In this document: positions 25,021-34,414 of the stretch, in pieces | Layout: each line of letters starts with the position of its first letter | Position numbering within the stretch: the first letter of the stretch is position 1 | NCBI RefSeq assembly: GCF_026547205.1 | Contig: NZ_CP106877.1 | Span: forward strand, 248,001 to 312,000 | Direction of reading: 5' to 3' | From: Fervidibacillus halotolerans | GTDB taxonomy: Bacteria > Bacillota > Bacilli > Bacillales > Caldibacillaceae | Length of the DNA: 64,000 nucleotides | Notes under the pieces: generated by a model | The model's input: only the letters and a program-made list of their open reading frames with translations | Databases searched by the model: none | What the model was told of the DNA's origin: nothing | Translations under genes and position numbers: made by a program

Positions 25021-25170
25021 ATGTTAAACGGTTTAAGTTCTTTAGGCATTGTTTTTCTTATTATGATTGCCCTTTTGTTGTATGGTCTTAAAAAATTTCC
25101 GAGGATTGGGAAGGAAGTTGAACAAACAATTTAAGCATTTACAAGTGGTTTAGCGAAAACAAAAACATAA
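25021..25170 (+). pseudogene. TatA-like fragment with in-frame stop
   Basis: MLNGLSSLGIVFLIMIALLL then YGLKKFPRIGKEVEQTI resembles TatA/TatB, the pore subunit of twin-arginine transport: one membrane helix, the YGLKKFP hinge (usually FGPKKLP) and the start of the amphipathic helix. A TAA at 25132-25134 interrupts the frame, which continues AFTSGLAKTKT to a second TAA at 25168. There is no ribosome site. It is probably a decayed gene. The 290 bases after it (to 25462) hold further frame remnants without a recognised product. Confidence 0.5.
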
Positions 25171-25462
25171 AAGAAAAAAGTTAGGAAAAAGTTGTGGAAG
25201 AAAAAGGTGGTAAAACGAGATAAAGAAGAAAGCAGAAATGAATCCAATCCCGATGAAAAGGAGGAACGTCTAAAGTACTTTTCATGGGAAGACCATACTT
25301 AGAAAATCTGCTTATTAATATAAAAGATTTCATCACTCCACCTGATTTAAGCTCTCAAATCGTTTTATCAATCCCAAATTGAGTTATAAAAGGTATTTAA
25401 AAAAAGAAGAAATATATTCAATTCATAATTTTAGATGATTAATTAAAGAAAGGGGATCCGTT

Positions 25463-26017
25463 ATGAACATAAGCAAATATTTGTTCGTAATAGTAATCCT
25501 TTTTGCTTTATCAGCATGCAGTATATTAGAAAAGGATGGTGAAAAAATACAAGCTCAAAACCCTGAATCTACAACTGCAGGAAAAGGAATGAGCAATCTT
25601 GAAAAAGTACCTGTTAAAATTGATCAAAAAATAATAAATAATATCAATTGGGAAGTAAGTCCGATTTTTCAATCTGGAAATTTCAAAATGCGCGGAGTAC
25701 CAAACAAAGTTGGTTTTATTGATGTACCGTTTATAGCAAACAAAGGTAATAAATACATGTGGCATTTTTGGGGGGACTCCATTCCAGAAGGAGAACTGAC
25801 AATCGTTGCCGTGAAAAAAGGAAGTAACGATATAGCTCCTGCGTTAAAACGAAATGGAAAAAATGTTTGGACAACGGGAGTTCCAGCAGGAGGTCCGCAT
25901 AATGGTGCAGATGCACATATACCATCAAGTATGACACTGAGGGAACCTGGAAAATGGGCACTACTCGTCCATCTTGGAAAAACATATTGGGACTACATTG
26001 TAATAGATGTAAAATAA
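25463..26017 (+). CDS. lipoprotein with DUF4871-like domain
   Basis: A 184-residue lipoprotein: signal with lipobox LSAC (Cys19), polar linker, then KVGFIDVPFIANKGNKYMWH with FWG, followed by a Gly/Asn-rich NGADAHIPSSMTL and a final strand WDYIVIDVK. This resembles DUF4871 immunoglobulin-like secreted proteins of Bacillus, with no known activity. ATG 25463 follows AAAGGGGAT. A monocistronic unit ended by the terminator at 26243. Confidence 0.7.
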   Translation: MNISKYLFVIVILFALSACSILEKDGEKIQAQNPESTTAGKGMSNLEKVPVKIDQKIINNINWEVSPIFQSGNFKMRGVPNKVGFIDVPFIANKGNKYMWHFWGDSIPEGELTIVAVKKGSNDIAPALKRNGKNVWTTGVPAGGPHNGADAHIPSSMTLREPGKWALLVHLGKTYWDYIVIDVK

Positions 26018-26242
26018 AAACGTTTCATAAATAGTTTTTCTCCCGATCAGGTAGATCGAATAAAAATGTAAATGGGTCTGGCAGTTCAAAAGGGATGAAT
26101 CTGCTTCTTTTTTTGCGTTTTCAGAGTGGAAAAGCGGTGAGGATTGAACGATTGGATTTACCTTTATGTCGATTCGATTAACAATACATCATTTAAATGA
26201 AAGGCTCTGTTAAATAATATTGTTGATAAAAGAATAATAAAG

Positions 26243-26272
26243 AAAAAAGGACCCGTAACAGGTCCTTTTTTT
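26243..26272. terminator. bidirectional terminator
   Basis: AAAAAAGGACC (26243-26253), seven-base loop CGTAACA, GGTCCTTTTTT (26261-26271). It serves both the plus-strand lipoprotein gene and the minus-strand small gene. Confidence 0.9.
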
Positions 26273-26380
26273 AGCTAATATTCTCTAATATCCACTTTTA
26301 ATAATGAGTATTGCTCAACAATCGTACCCTATTCTTGCACAACTTTTATTCAGCTAAAGAGCACCCGTTAGTAATACAAC

Positions 26381-26560
26381 TTATTCAATATCAAGTATAA
26401 AATTTCCCTCTTCGTCTATCTGGTAAAGTCCACCACCAAAATTCCATCCTTTTTCTTCGATAAATTCAATAAAAGCATTTGAAAACTCTTCTTCACTTAA
26501 ATCCTTTTCATTGTTTGTATAAATACAACCATCCAGCCTAATTCCATATGGTTTTTTCAA
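26381..26560 (-). CDS. small acidic protein, 59 residues
   Basis: From TTG 26560, preceded by TGGAGGATTAGACA, an intact 59-codon frame encodes a compact acidic protein: MKKPYGIRLDGCIYTNNEKD, then EEEFSNAFIEFIEEKGW and NFGGGLYQIDEEGNFILDIE. The WNFGGG-type segment and balanced composition look like a real small soluble protein, similar in style to short Bacillus hypothetical proteins. I do not recognise a function. It sits between a terminator and IS relics. Confidence 0.6.
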   Translation of the reverse strand: MKKPYGIRLDGCIYTNNEKDLSEEEFSNAFIEFIEEKGWNFGGGLYQIDEEGNFILDIE

Positions 26561-26721
26561 TGTCTAATCCTCCATAGTAAAAAATCTATTTAGCATCTAC
26601 TCAGCAATTTGGCCCGTTTGTTGAACTGTGAGCCTCAACTTGCTTTACCAATAGTATAACAGAATTATTAGAAAAATACGATCAAATATTTAATTTCTTA
26701 TTAACTGATTAACTCAAAGTT

Positions 26722-26940
26722 CTAATATTCATACGTTCTTAATGACTGATAGGTTTCATTAATTGGGAATAAACAGCTTTCTACTATCATTTTGCTTATC
26801 GAACCATTATCACTTCTATGCTTCACGATATCTAGGAATTGAAACCAACTCAAATAATGGTCGAGGTATTTTGTCGCTACGCCATTAAATCGTTGTATCC
26901 AGCCTTGTATTTGGCAAGAGAAAAATGTATAAAACTGCAA
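26722..26940 (-). pseudogene. C-terminal remnant of an IS1595-type transposase
   Basis: The frame contains IQRFNGVATKYLDHYLSWFQ, matching the end of IS1595/ISXO2-like DDE transposases (RF-GV-TKYL-NYL-WF). Only about 70 codons remain, without catalytic residues or terminal repeats. Confidence 0.65.
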
Positions 26941-26969
26941 GCCTTTTTGTAGCCACCTGCAAACCCACT

Positions 26970-27659
26970 TTAGTATCGGTTAGACACTGATTCTCTTAAA
27001 CGATGACTCTCACCTTTAAATAAGATTAAACGGGAATGGTGTATGAGCCGATCTACCACTGCTTCCGTTAAAATCGGATCACCAAAAACATGATTCCATT
27101 GTCCAAACTGAAGATTGGTTGTAACGATGATGCTCTTTTGTTCGTAACACAGGCTGATTACTTGAAAAAGCAATTCTGCTCCTTACTTGTGTAAGGGAAT
27201 ATATCCTAATTCATCTAAAATCAGTAAATCGAGCTTTTCAATCTGCTTAAATAACTTATTTAATAATCCTTTTTCATTAGCCTCTAAAAGTTGATTGACC
27301 AAAGAGGCAACGGTATAAAACTTTACTCTCATTCCATACTTGCGTATGACATTTAATCCGATCAAAGTAGATAGATAAGTCTTACCAACACCTACTCCTC
27401 CGTAGAAAATAAGATTTTCTTTTCTCTCGATAAATTTACCATCGAGAAGATCTGTTTGGGTGATTCCTTGCCCTAGTTCAATATCTTTCCAATCAAACGT
27501 TTTGCCATACTTGTTTGGCAATGTTGCCGATTTTAGTAATAAATTGATTTTCCGTTTTTCACGCTGGGCAATCTCTTGTTCGAAGAGTTTTAATAAATAT
27601 TCTTCATGATTTCTGGCGTTAACTTCATGGTAATGTTCACGAATCCAACTCAGTTTCAA
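26970..27659 (-). pseudogene. IS21-family helper ATPase IstB, broken
   Basis: AAA+ helper of IS21 transposition. Walker A GGVGVGKTYL and Walker B LLILDELGY are intact, but the frame stops at TAA 27183-27185 after IPLHK where homologues read KQGAEL; the continuation GAELLFQVISLCYEQKSIIV is open downstream. One nonsense change therefore splits it. It sits directly after the IstA relic in the normal istA-istB order. Confidence 0.85.
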
Positions 27660-27730
27660 TCATATTCGCCACCCCTTTCTGAGAACATGGCGGTATCATA
27701 TTGGCTCATGCCTCTTACAACATTTGGCAG

Positions 27731-28806
27731 TTACGGAACCGAATGGATCATCTGTAATGTGAAACGATCGCCTTGCCCAGAAACGAACTGAATATAGGCA
27801 TGTTTGATCGTTTCTACTGAAGGGTTGCCAGTAGTCATTGCCAAATCCAATGCCTCGCTTGCTTTACGAAAATCATAGTCTTTTAGAATCGTTGAAAGGA
27901 GTTGTAATGCCTTCTTTTTCTCTTCCAATGTACATGTTTCCAAATATTTTTGCCAATTGTGCGGAAGCTGCTCATAAAATGTACTATATTTCAAGGTCGT
28001 CGGTCTTTTAGCCATTAAAGCCAAATACGGCTGCCATTTCATGGACTTCATTTTTTCCCCATATATTCTTTCATGCCGAACAATGATTTCTCCATTTTCA
28101 TCGATGATATCGACCTGATTATATGTAATCCGGGCCAATACGGTTTGACTAGCGAATCGGGGAGATGTTGAATATTTCTTGGCGTCGATCTGTATAAAGC
28201 CATATTTATTTGCTTTTAATGTTTCATATCGAGTACATGTGTATTCTTTTGCAGGAAGACACAGAAAACCAGCTCTTTCTTCTTCATGCAATTTTGCAAT
28301 TTCTATCTTTTTTTCATAATGTTGTCGTTGATGATCGTTTTCACATTCTTCCCATAGCTGTCGATTAAAATCTTCAAGATTATATATAGTCCGTTCCGGA
28401 AGGAACATATTGTTCCTAAAATACTTGACTTTAGATTAGACATGGCCTTTTTCATTTCCAGAAGCAGGGGTACAAAACTCATAGGTAAAGCCATAATGAA
28501 GGGCAAATTGTTGAAAACCCTCCGTTAAAATCCGTTTGCTATATGGAAGAATTTTCTTTACTGCCGGTGTTAAGTTATCAAAACGGATTCTACATGGAAC
28601 ACCCCCAATATGATGGAAGAAACGCTTCAATCCTTCCAAAAAACATTCTTGGTTTTGAGATTCAAACACTTGCACATATGCGGCATTACTAGATGGAAAG
28701 GACATGACCAAAAAGGGGAGATCCACCACTTTTCCCATATATTTAAACGGAGCTTCCCCAAAATCAACTTGAGCGTCTTTGACCCACTTGACACATTTAC
28801 TTTGAG
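27731..28806 (-). pseudogene. IS21-family transposase IstA, truncated and interrupted
   Basis: The DDE catalytic region (VDFGEAPF, RFDNLTP, PASGNEKGH) and C-terminal beta-barrel (ANKYGFIQIDAKKYSTSPRF) are present. The N-terminal DNA-binding part is missing beyond about 28806, where it meets another gene, and a TAA at 28436-28438 interrupts GHV-SKVKYFRNNM. IstB follows. No terminal inverted repeat was identified. Confidence 0.85.
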
Positions 28807-29306
28807 ATAATCATATTTAATAGTTCTTTAAATTCTTCTTTCACAGGTAACAAATGAGGAGTTTCTTTTCTTACAAAAATATATGTGTTCTCCCCATCTG
28901 GCGAATAAATGAAATCAAATTTTGAAATACCATCATCTTCATGAACAGGTAGCAAAGAGATTTGATCTTCTTCCACTTTATAAATGTTCATAGAATAATA
29001 AATTTCATCAATAATGAAAAATTCGATTTCATAGGCTGGATCATTTTTTAACAACTTTCTTCTTTCGAACCAGTTCAATTTAATATGGAATCCAGAGTAA
29101 ATTTGTCTGAAAAAAATTGGATCTGAATTTGTGAGAGTCAGGATTTCCTTTGATGTTTTCCCGTCCTTTACGATTACTGTATTAATATCATCCACTGGAT
29201 AGTCTAATGCTTTTCCTATTAGTAATAGCTCTCTTCGATCCTGCCAATCCAAAAACAAAATGATTCCCAAAATAACAATGGGAAAAATAATTTTCCATCG
29301 ATTCAT
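28797..29306 (-). CDS. membrane-anchored hypothetical protein
   Basis: A 169-residue protein with one N-terminal hydrophobic segment (IIFPIVILGIILFLDW) and a soluble extracytoplasmic part containing YEIEFFIIDEIYYSMNIYKV and NTYIFVRKETPHLL. It reads like small Bacillus secreted/lipoprotein-like hypothetical proteins; no cysteine follows the helix, so it is membrane-anchored. ATG 29306 is preferred over ATG 29312, which abuts the AAAGGGG site. Its stop overlaps the broken edge of the IS21 element, so the original C-terminus may have been lost. Confidence 0.6.
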   Translation of the reverse strand: MNRWKIIFPIVILGIILFLDWQDRRELLLIGKALDYPVDDINTVIVKDGKTSKEILTLTNSDPIFFRQIYSGFHIKLNWFERRKLLKNDPAYEIEFFIIDEIYYSMNIYKVEEDQISLLPVHEDDGISKFDFIYSPDGENTYIFVRKETPHLLPVKEEFKELLNMIISK

Positions 29307-29371
29307 ATGCATCCCCTTTCCTTCATGGTAAAAGTTAGTTAATAAAAAATAGAAAATTTTATTAATTATTA

Positions 29372-29975
29372 TTATTTCCCCTTAGATCGTTTCACAAAAA
29401 GGAAATCATTCGGTCCATCTTCTGCTTTGTACCGCTCTTTCCGTACATCAAGATACCGTTGTAAATCTGCTAAAGCAGAAGGGGTTACCGTAATCGTATC
29501 TTTCTTTCCGCCTTTTCGCATAAAACTGATTTTACTTCCGGTAAAATCCACATCTTTCATCCGTAAATTAGATAACTCATTTACCCGCATCCCAGTTCCT
29601 AAAAACAAGGAAAGGATGGCAATATCTCTTTCCCGATCCCTTTTAAAATATCGAAGTTGGGAAGGAGTGAGGGAATACTGATATTCATTCTTCACATAGT
29701 CCAAAAATTGTAGATCGACATCGTCTGTAAATATCATTTGAGACAGTTTTCTTGCCCGTTCATTTAATGTTTCTTTCACCTTATACACGGGAATTTTCGC
29801 CATGACATTCCGTTCAAAATAAGGTTTTCCGTTGGTTATTTCGGTTTCTACGGTCAGATAATGAAAAAGGGATCGAAGGGCAAAGAGGTGCCGATTGACC
29901 GTTTTCTGACTGATTTTTTGCAACTCATTGCCTTTTTTCTTATGATAAGAATAACACGCAATCGTTTGATAAACG
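29372..29975 (-). pseudogene. XerS-like tyrosine recombinase, core fragment
   Basis: The minus strand encodes the N-terminal core and first catalytic part of a XerS-like recombinase (QKTVNRHLFALRSLFHYLTV, RERDIAILSLFLGTGMRVNE with the catalytic Arg, then RKGGKKDTITVTP). It ends at a stop after FLFVKRSKGK, before the H-x-x-R and Tyr boxes. The open frame continues upstream to about 29975 without a start, where it meets the plus-strand C-terminal fragment. Confidence 0.8.
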
Positions 29976-29976
29976 A

Positions 29977-30171
29977 ATGTCTCCGCACAAACTAAGGCAT
30001 ACTTATGCTACTAATCTTGCTGAAGTGACTGACGGAGATATTCACTTAATTATGAATCAACTTGGCCATTCGGATCCGGAAACGTCATTATTGTATATTA
30101 ATTCTGGGATAGAAAAGCAAATTAAGGCAGCGGAAAAACTCGATGAAAGGAAAAAATATAGGAAGAAATAA
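29977..30171 (+). pseudogene. XerS-like tyrosine recombinase, C-terminal fragment in opposite orientation
   Basis: The plus strand encodes the missing C-terminal boxes: MSPHKLRHTYATNLAEVTDG (HxLRHT), NQLGHSDPETSLLYINSG (LGH and the Tyr nucleophile). It is placed head-to-head with the core fragment, so the original gene was split by an inversion, or two copies were deleted differently. A terminator follows. Confidence 0.8.
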
Positions 30172-30175
30172 AACT

Positions 30176-30200
30176 AAGGGGTGATGATTCACCCCTTTTT
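30176..30200 (+). terminator. terminator after the XerS C-terminal fragment
   Basis: AAGGGGTGA (30176-30184), loop TGAT, TCACCCCTT (30189-30197) and a T-run. Confidence 0.88.
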
Positions 30201-30699
30201 GAATACTGTTTTTATAATTGAAACTTTTTTATACCTTTAATTAAAACTTTAAATTTTTTAGTTGCTTTAACAGTAACTTGTTTTATTATAAGTTTCAATT
30301 AGAAGGATAAAAAAGTTTTAGTGAGAGGATGAAAAAGTTTCAATAAAGTCTAAAACCCCTTGAACCCCAAGGGCGTTGCAAATCTACAAATATATAGAGA
30401 GAGAAAAAACAAAGAATAAATGACTATGGATTGATAAAATTCTCCAACATCAATTTTTAAGATATAATAGTTCACTTTCCAAATGCATATGTTCAAAAAT
30501 ATTTTTTCTATTAATATTTAACACATTTTTTTGATAAATGTGTATATTTGTTAAGTACTTTAATGTATCTTTTTTCAATTGACATTATAAAATTTATTAT
30601 TAAAATAATAATTAAGATTATATTCAGAATAATAATTTTATTTAAATATATTATTTTAAAATGAATCGTATTTAAGAATGAAAGGAAACGATTTTTCCT
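30201..30699. repeat. AT-rich interval with GAAAAAGTTTCA-type direct and inverted repeats
   Basis: No gene. Direct repeats GGATAAAAAAGTTTTA (30305-30320) and GGATGAAAAAGTTTCA (30327-30342) lie 22 bases apart. They are matched in reverse by ATTGAAACTTTTTTAT (30217-30232), with ATAAGTTTCAAT between (30288-30299). A hairpin CCTTG/CAAGG sits near 30358-30372. The rest, up to the ABC operon, is very AT-rich and should hold its promoter. Confidence 0.45.
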
Positions 30700-31581
30700 A
30701 TGGCTATTTTATCGGTATCTAACCTATCGAAAAGCTATAAAAAACATCTTGTATTGGACGAAATCGAATTAACGATCGACGGTCCTGGTATTTGGGCGTT
30801 AGTCGGTCCGAACGGCACGGGAAAGACTACATTCCTCAATGTCATTACAAACATCCTACCTGCCGATTCGGGAACGGTGGAGATGTTAGGAAAATCAAAT
30901 AAAGATCCTTCCATATTTAAACAGGTGTCATTTCTCCAAGATAATTCGATTTTGTTCGATTATTTAACCGGTTATGATCATTTAAAATACGTGTGTGATG
31001 TCAATCAAATTCCGAAGACACGTGTACAGGAAGTGGCAGAATACGTTGGAATGGAAAATTATCTCCATAAGCTTGTCGGAAATTATTCGTTAGGAATGAA
31101 GCAGCATTTGTTACTGGCAATGTCACTCGTAAACCATCCGAAACTTCTTTTCCTCGATGAACCGTTAAACGGCTTAGACCCGACGAGTTCGATTTTGATG
31201 CGAAAAATTTTACGAGAATTGGCCGATCAAGGAACGACGATCCTTCTTTCCTCTCATAATTTGGCTGAAATCGATCGCGTCACGAAACAAATTCTCTTTT
31301 TAAAAGATGGAAAACTCATCGAAAAAGATTTATCTGAACATGAAATCACGTTTTATCATTTTATCGTCTCTAATCAAACGAAAGCAATGGAGCTTTTATC
31401 TGACAAATATGAAACAGACAACATACCGAACGGGTTGAAAGTTCAACTGTCCAATCATCAGTTAAACACGGTCATAGATTTATTTAAAGAACATCAAATC
31501 GATATTTTCGACATTGAAAAAGAAGTGACCGGTTCCGAAAAACTATACCAAGAAATCTTTGAAGTAGGGGAAGAATCATGA
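30700..31581 (+). CDS. ABC exporter ATPase, set 1
   Basis: A 293-residue CcmA/BcrA-type ATPase: Walker A GPNGTGKTT, the Q-loop region SFLQDNSILF, the signature NYSLGMKQHLLLAM, Walker B LLFLDEPLNGLDPTSS and SSHNLAEIDR. These are drug, peptide or bacteriocin-immunity exporters with separate ABC-2 type permeases. ATG 30700 follows GAAAGGAAACG. It overlaps the permease gene by four bases. The ATPase at 34415 shares most of these motifs almost word for word, so the two sets are paralogues. Base composition is nearer to core genes than in set 2. Confidence 0.88.
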   Translation: MAILSVSNLSKSYKKHLVLDEIELTIDGPGIWALVGPNGTGKTTFLNVITNILPADSGTVEMLGKSNKDPSIFKQVSFLQDNSILFDYLTGYDHLKYVCDVNQIPKTRVQEVAEYVGMENYLHKLVGNYSLGMKQHLLLAMSLVNHPKLLFLDEPLNGLDPTSSILMRKILRELADQGTTILLSSHNLAEIDRVTKQILFLKDGKLIEKDLSEHEITFYHFIVSNQTKAMELLSDKYETDNIPNGLKVQLSNHQLNTVIDLFKEHQIDIFDIEKEVTGSEKLYQEIFEVGEES

Positions 31582-32678
31582 CGCGATTGATTCAATTTGA
31601 ATGGAAAAAAATGATTCGGACAAAGTTTTACATCCTTTTCCTTTTGTTATCCGTATTGTTTGTAAGTGGCCTGTTTTTACGAAATTTTCTCCTCCAAGAA
31701 GAGATTGTGAATAAAAAAATTGAAAAATTTTCTGAGTATCGAAAAGATATCCTAAGTCAAGTAGTTACATACCAGAAAATGATGGAAGATTTTCCTAGCC
31801 CTGAATTGGAGGAAAAAATCGAAGCAGGGCTGCTTGTATACCGTGCCCTTAATCAGCTGATCGAATCGATTGAGGATGGAAATTGGAAAGAAGAGTTACA
31901 GTATGAAATTCAAGTTTATGAACTGGCAATGGACTACAAAAAAATTGAAGGCCAATTCAAGCTAAGTGAGAAAGACATGCAAAAGGAGATTCAACTCAAT
32001 GAGGAATTGTTAAAAAGGGGATTGGCGAAAGAAGATTTGGATTTGTCGATCAATCCGCCCATTTTTCTAAAAAAAATCGTGACGTTTTTTTTCCATACAT
32101 TCGGTTTTCTCATTCTTCTCTTTTTACTTACTATATATATCACGAGGGAATTTGAAGAACATAGTATTCAAATCGCTTTTACGCTTCCTGTTTCGAAAAG
32201 TCGGTATATTATAAGTAAATTTCTTAGTTTGTTTTCTGCCGGATTCATTTGGTGGATTGCCATATTTGGTGTTTCTTATCTGCTTACTACCCTTTTTGGA
32301 ACTAGCCAGGAGAATAGCTTAGTATATCCCCTTTTTACACAGTCAGGAAATTTTTTGGATATCGGTGATTATCTCTGGCAAGCGATCGGATACAGCATCC
32401 TGTTTCTTTCCTTTGCGATTAGCTTGCTCGTCTTTTTCGGCTTTCTTTTGCGAAATACGATCGTGACATCCTTACTTGTATTCGTCCTGTTGATTGGGAA
32501 TCATCTCGTCTTACGGGAAGACATTACGGCACTTTTCAACCCGTTTTCGTATCAACAAATCGATTTCATCATTTTAAAAGAACCGACTTACTACTCGATG
32601 GGACTCGTTGTCATCTTCTGCGCAACGGTCATCACTCTTATTTTCACCATCCTTTTGAATAAAAGGAGGGGGATTTGA
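31578..32678 (+). CDS. ABC-2 type permease, set 1, first subunit
   Basis: A 366-residue membrane protein: an N-terminal helix (FYILFLLLSVLFVSGLFLRN), a large extracytoplasmic/charged insertion of about 130 residues, then about five membrane segments. The opening 'SGLF-RNFL-QEEI' recurs in the N-terminal half of the fused permease at 35298. ATG 31578 overlaps the ATPase stop. It pairs with the next gene to form the exporter's channel. Substrate unknown. Confidence 0.82.
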   Translation: MTRLIQFEWKKMIRTKFYILFLLLSVLFVSGLFLRNFLLQEEIVNKKIEKFSEYRKDILSQVVTYQKMMEDFPSPELEEKIEAGLLVYRALNQLIESIEDGNWKEELQYEIQVYELAMDYKKIEGQFKLSEKDMQKEIQLNEELLKRGLAKEDLDLSINPPIFLKKIVTFFFHTFGFLILLFLLTIYITREFEEHSIQIAFTLPVSKSRYIISKFLSLFSAGFIWWIAIFGVSYLLTTLFGTSQENSLVYPLFTQSGNFLDIGDYLWQAIGYSILFLSFAISLLVFFGFLLRNTIVTSLLVFVLLIGNHLVLREDITALFNPFSYQQIDFIILKEPTYYSMGLVVIFCATVITLIFTILLNKRRGI

Positions 32679-32679
32679 C

Positions 32680-33975
32680 ATGAACACGTTCCGATTTGAA
32701 TGTAAAAAACTACGAAAAAAGAAAACAACTTGGCTCGCTTTTTTCATTACGCTCATCGGTATTATCGGATTTTATCTGTTCCATCTATCCGTTGCGGAAA
32801 AGATTCACCAAAAAAACATCGCTTGGTTGGATTATCTCTCTCAAATGTTTGCCAGTAATGCCGAAACAGCTGCCTTGGACAAGAAAAAAGCAGAGGAAGC
32901 CGGAGATACGGAAAAAGCGGAAGAATTTCATAACATGATGGTGAGCTTTCAAAAATCGAGTGAAAATGCAAAACAGGATAAAGAATATTTCGCCAATGAA
33001 GAATGGACATATTTGATTGAAGAGGATATTCGTTCTTTAGAGCCTCTTATAGAGGATTCCGCTTTTTCTGCTCACTACATCGAAGACCAACCAATTTCCA
33101 TGTTTACAGTACGAGCTACTTTAGAGGAAAAACAACGATTACAAAAATACGATATCGTTCCTTTTATTCAAAATACTACATATACAAATTATCTTCCGAC
33201 GATCTATGATGACTTTTCCGGAAGTACTTTGGAAGAGTGGGAGAAAATAACAGAACGGTACGGAAGATTCGGCTTTTACTTTTTGTACCAGCTCATACAA
33301 TCATATTTCCTTCCCATTATTGTTCTCATCGGTGTCTTTCTTTTCGGAAATGGCATTTCGTCAGAATCGGGAAAAAAGAAAAAGGGACTACATTTTTACG
33401 CAACTTTACCCTTTTCAAAGGGACGATTATTTTTCGCAAAATATGCAAGTGGCTTACTTTATACACTCGGTTTTACGTTCATGATGTTACTTACACCGAT
33501 TGTCACCAGCTTATTTTTCAAAGGTGTAGGAAGTTTAAAGTATCCGGTTCTCGTTTATGACGGTTCCGAACCGAGTCCATACGGCAGCCACTACAACGCG
33601 TTAGATCCAAAGAATGATACATTCCATTTCATTGAACTGCAAGACTATTTTTTAAAAGTACTTTTCTTTTCAATCATTCTCGTGATTTTTCTGTATTCCT
33701 GTTATTTCCTTTTATCATTATTCATTAAAAACCCTGGGATCAATATCATTCTTCTCGGTTCGATGACCTTTGTCGGAATGAAGTTTTTCCCAAAAGTGTA
33801 CAATCCATTTACTTACGTAGACATTCATAAAATCATTACGAGAGAGATCGCCACGATTCAGTTTAATCCCGCGATTGAGTACCAAACAGGGATGATTTTG
33901 TTGTTCGTCGTCAGTTTGATAATCACCTTTATTAGTTATAGGTTTTTTGCACATCGGAATCGATTATTTCAATAA
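32680..33975 (+). CDS. ABC-2 type permease, set 1, second subunit
   Basis: A 431-residue membrane protein with one N-terminal helix, a long charged extracytoplasmic coiled region (AETAALDKKKAEEAGDTEKA) and about five C-terminal helices with KKKGLHFYATLPFSKGRLFF, a segment also found in the C-terminal half of the fused permease. GGAGGG precedes ATG 32680. It completes set 1 with the preceding two genes. Confidence 0.82.
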   Translation: MNTFRFECKKLRKKKTTWLAFFITLIGIIGFYLFHLSVAEKIHQKNIAWLDYLSQMFASNAETAALDKKKAEEAGDTEKAEEFHNMMVSFQKSSENAKQDKEYFANEEWTYLIEEDIRSLEPLIEDSAFSAHYIEDQPISMFTVRATLEEKQRLQKYDIVPFIQNTTYTNYLPTIYDDFSGSTLEEWEKITERYGRFGFYFLYQLIQSYFLPIIVLIGVFLFGNGISSESGKKKKGLHFYATLPFSKGRLFFAKYASGLLYTLGFTFMMLLTPIVTSLFFKGVGSLKYPVLVYDGSEPSPYGSHYNALDPKNDTFHFIELQDYFLKVLFFSIILVIFLYSCYFLLSLFIKNPGINIILLGSMTFVGMKFFPKVYNPFTYVDIHKIITREIATIQFNPAIEYQTGMILLFVVSLIITFISYRFFAHRNRLFQ

Positions 33976-34046
33976 GAATATAGATTACACTAGTTTTGAA
34001 AGGGGATATTCTTATTAGATAAATTATTAAAAAAGGGAGTACATTA

Positions 34047-34364
34047 ATGAAGAAACTTGGAACTTTATTACTCGCTAGTTTCATAGCAGGTGCAGGATTG
34101 GCTACACCTACCGATAATGTCCAAGCTAGTGGGTTACCTACCTATGAAGTCACATCCAGCTATTCAACACAAATAACAAAAAAGAAGTATACTTTTAGTT
34201 TGTCAACCTATCCTTATGCTCCACCCAACCGAGTTTGGTATGATGATGGCAGATTAAGAGGATGGCTACATTTGGAAAGTTATATTTTAGATGCAGGCAA
34301 TGAAATATGGATTGCTTACTATTATGGAACAGTCTATAGCGGTCCAGTGCCTATAGAAAGCTAA
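34047..34364 (+). CDS. small secreted protein between two ABC exporter sets
   Basis: A 105-residue precursor with a Sec signal peptide (KKLGTLLLASFIAGAGLATP, cleavage near VQAS). The mature ~75 residues are Tyr/Ser/Pro-rich: SSYSTQITKKKYTF, then PPNRVWYDDGRLRGWLHLES and IWIAYYYGTVYSGPVP. This Tyr-rich strand pattern resembles short extracellular modules of Firmicutes; no cysteine. AAAAAAGGGAG precedes ATG 34047. Lying between two paralogous exporters, it could be a secreted bacteriocin-like peptide, with the transporters giving immunity or export. That is context-based and unproven. Confidence 0.6.
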   Translation: MKKLGTLLLASFIAGAGLATPTDNVQASGLPTYEVTSSYSTQITKKKYTFSLSTYPYAPPNRVWYDDGRLRGWLHLESYILDAGNEIWIAYYYGTVYSGPVPIES

Positions 34365-34414
34365 GAAATATGTTTCTTAGCTTTTTCATCTTTTTAATTA
34401 AGGGGGAGATAATT

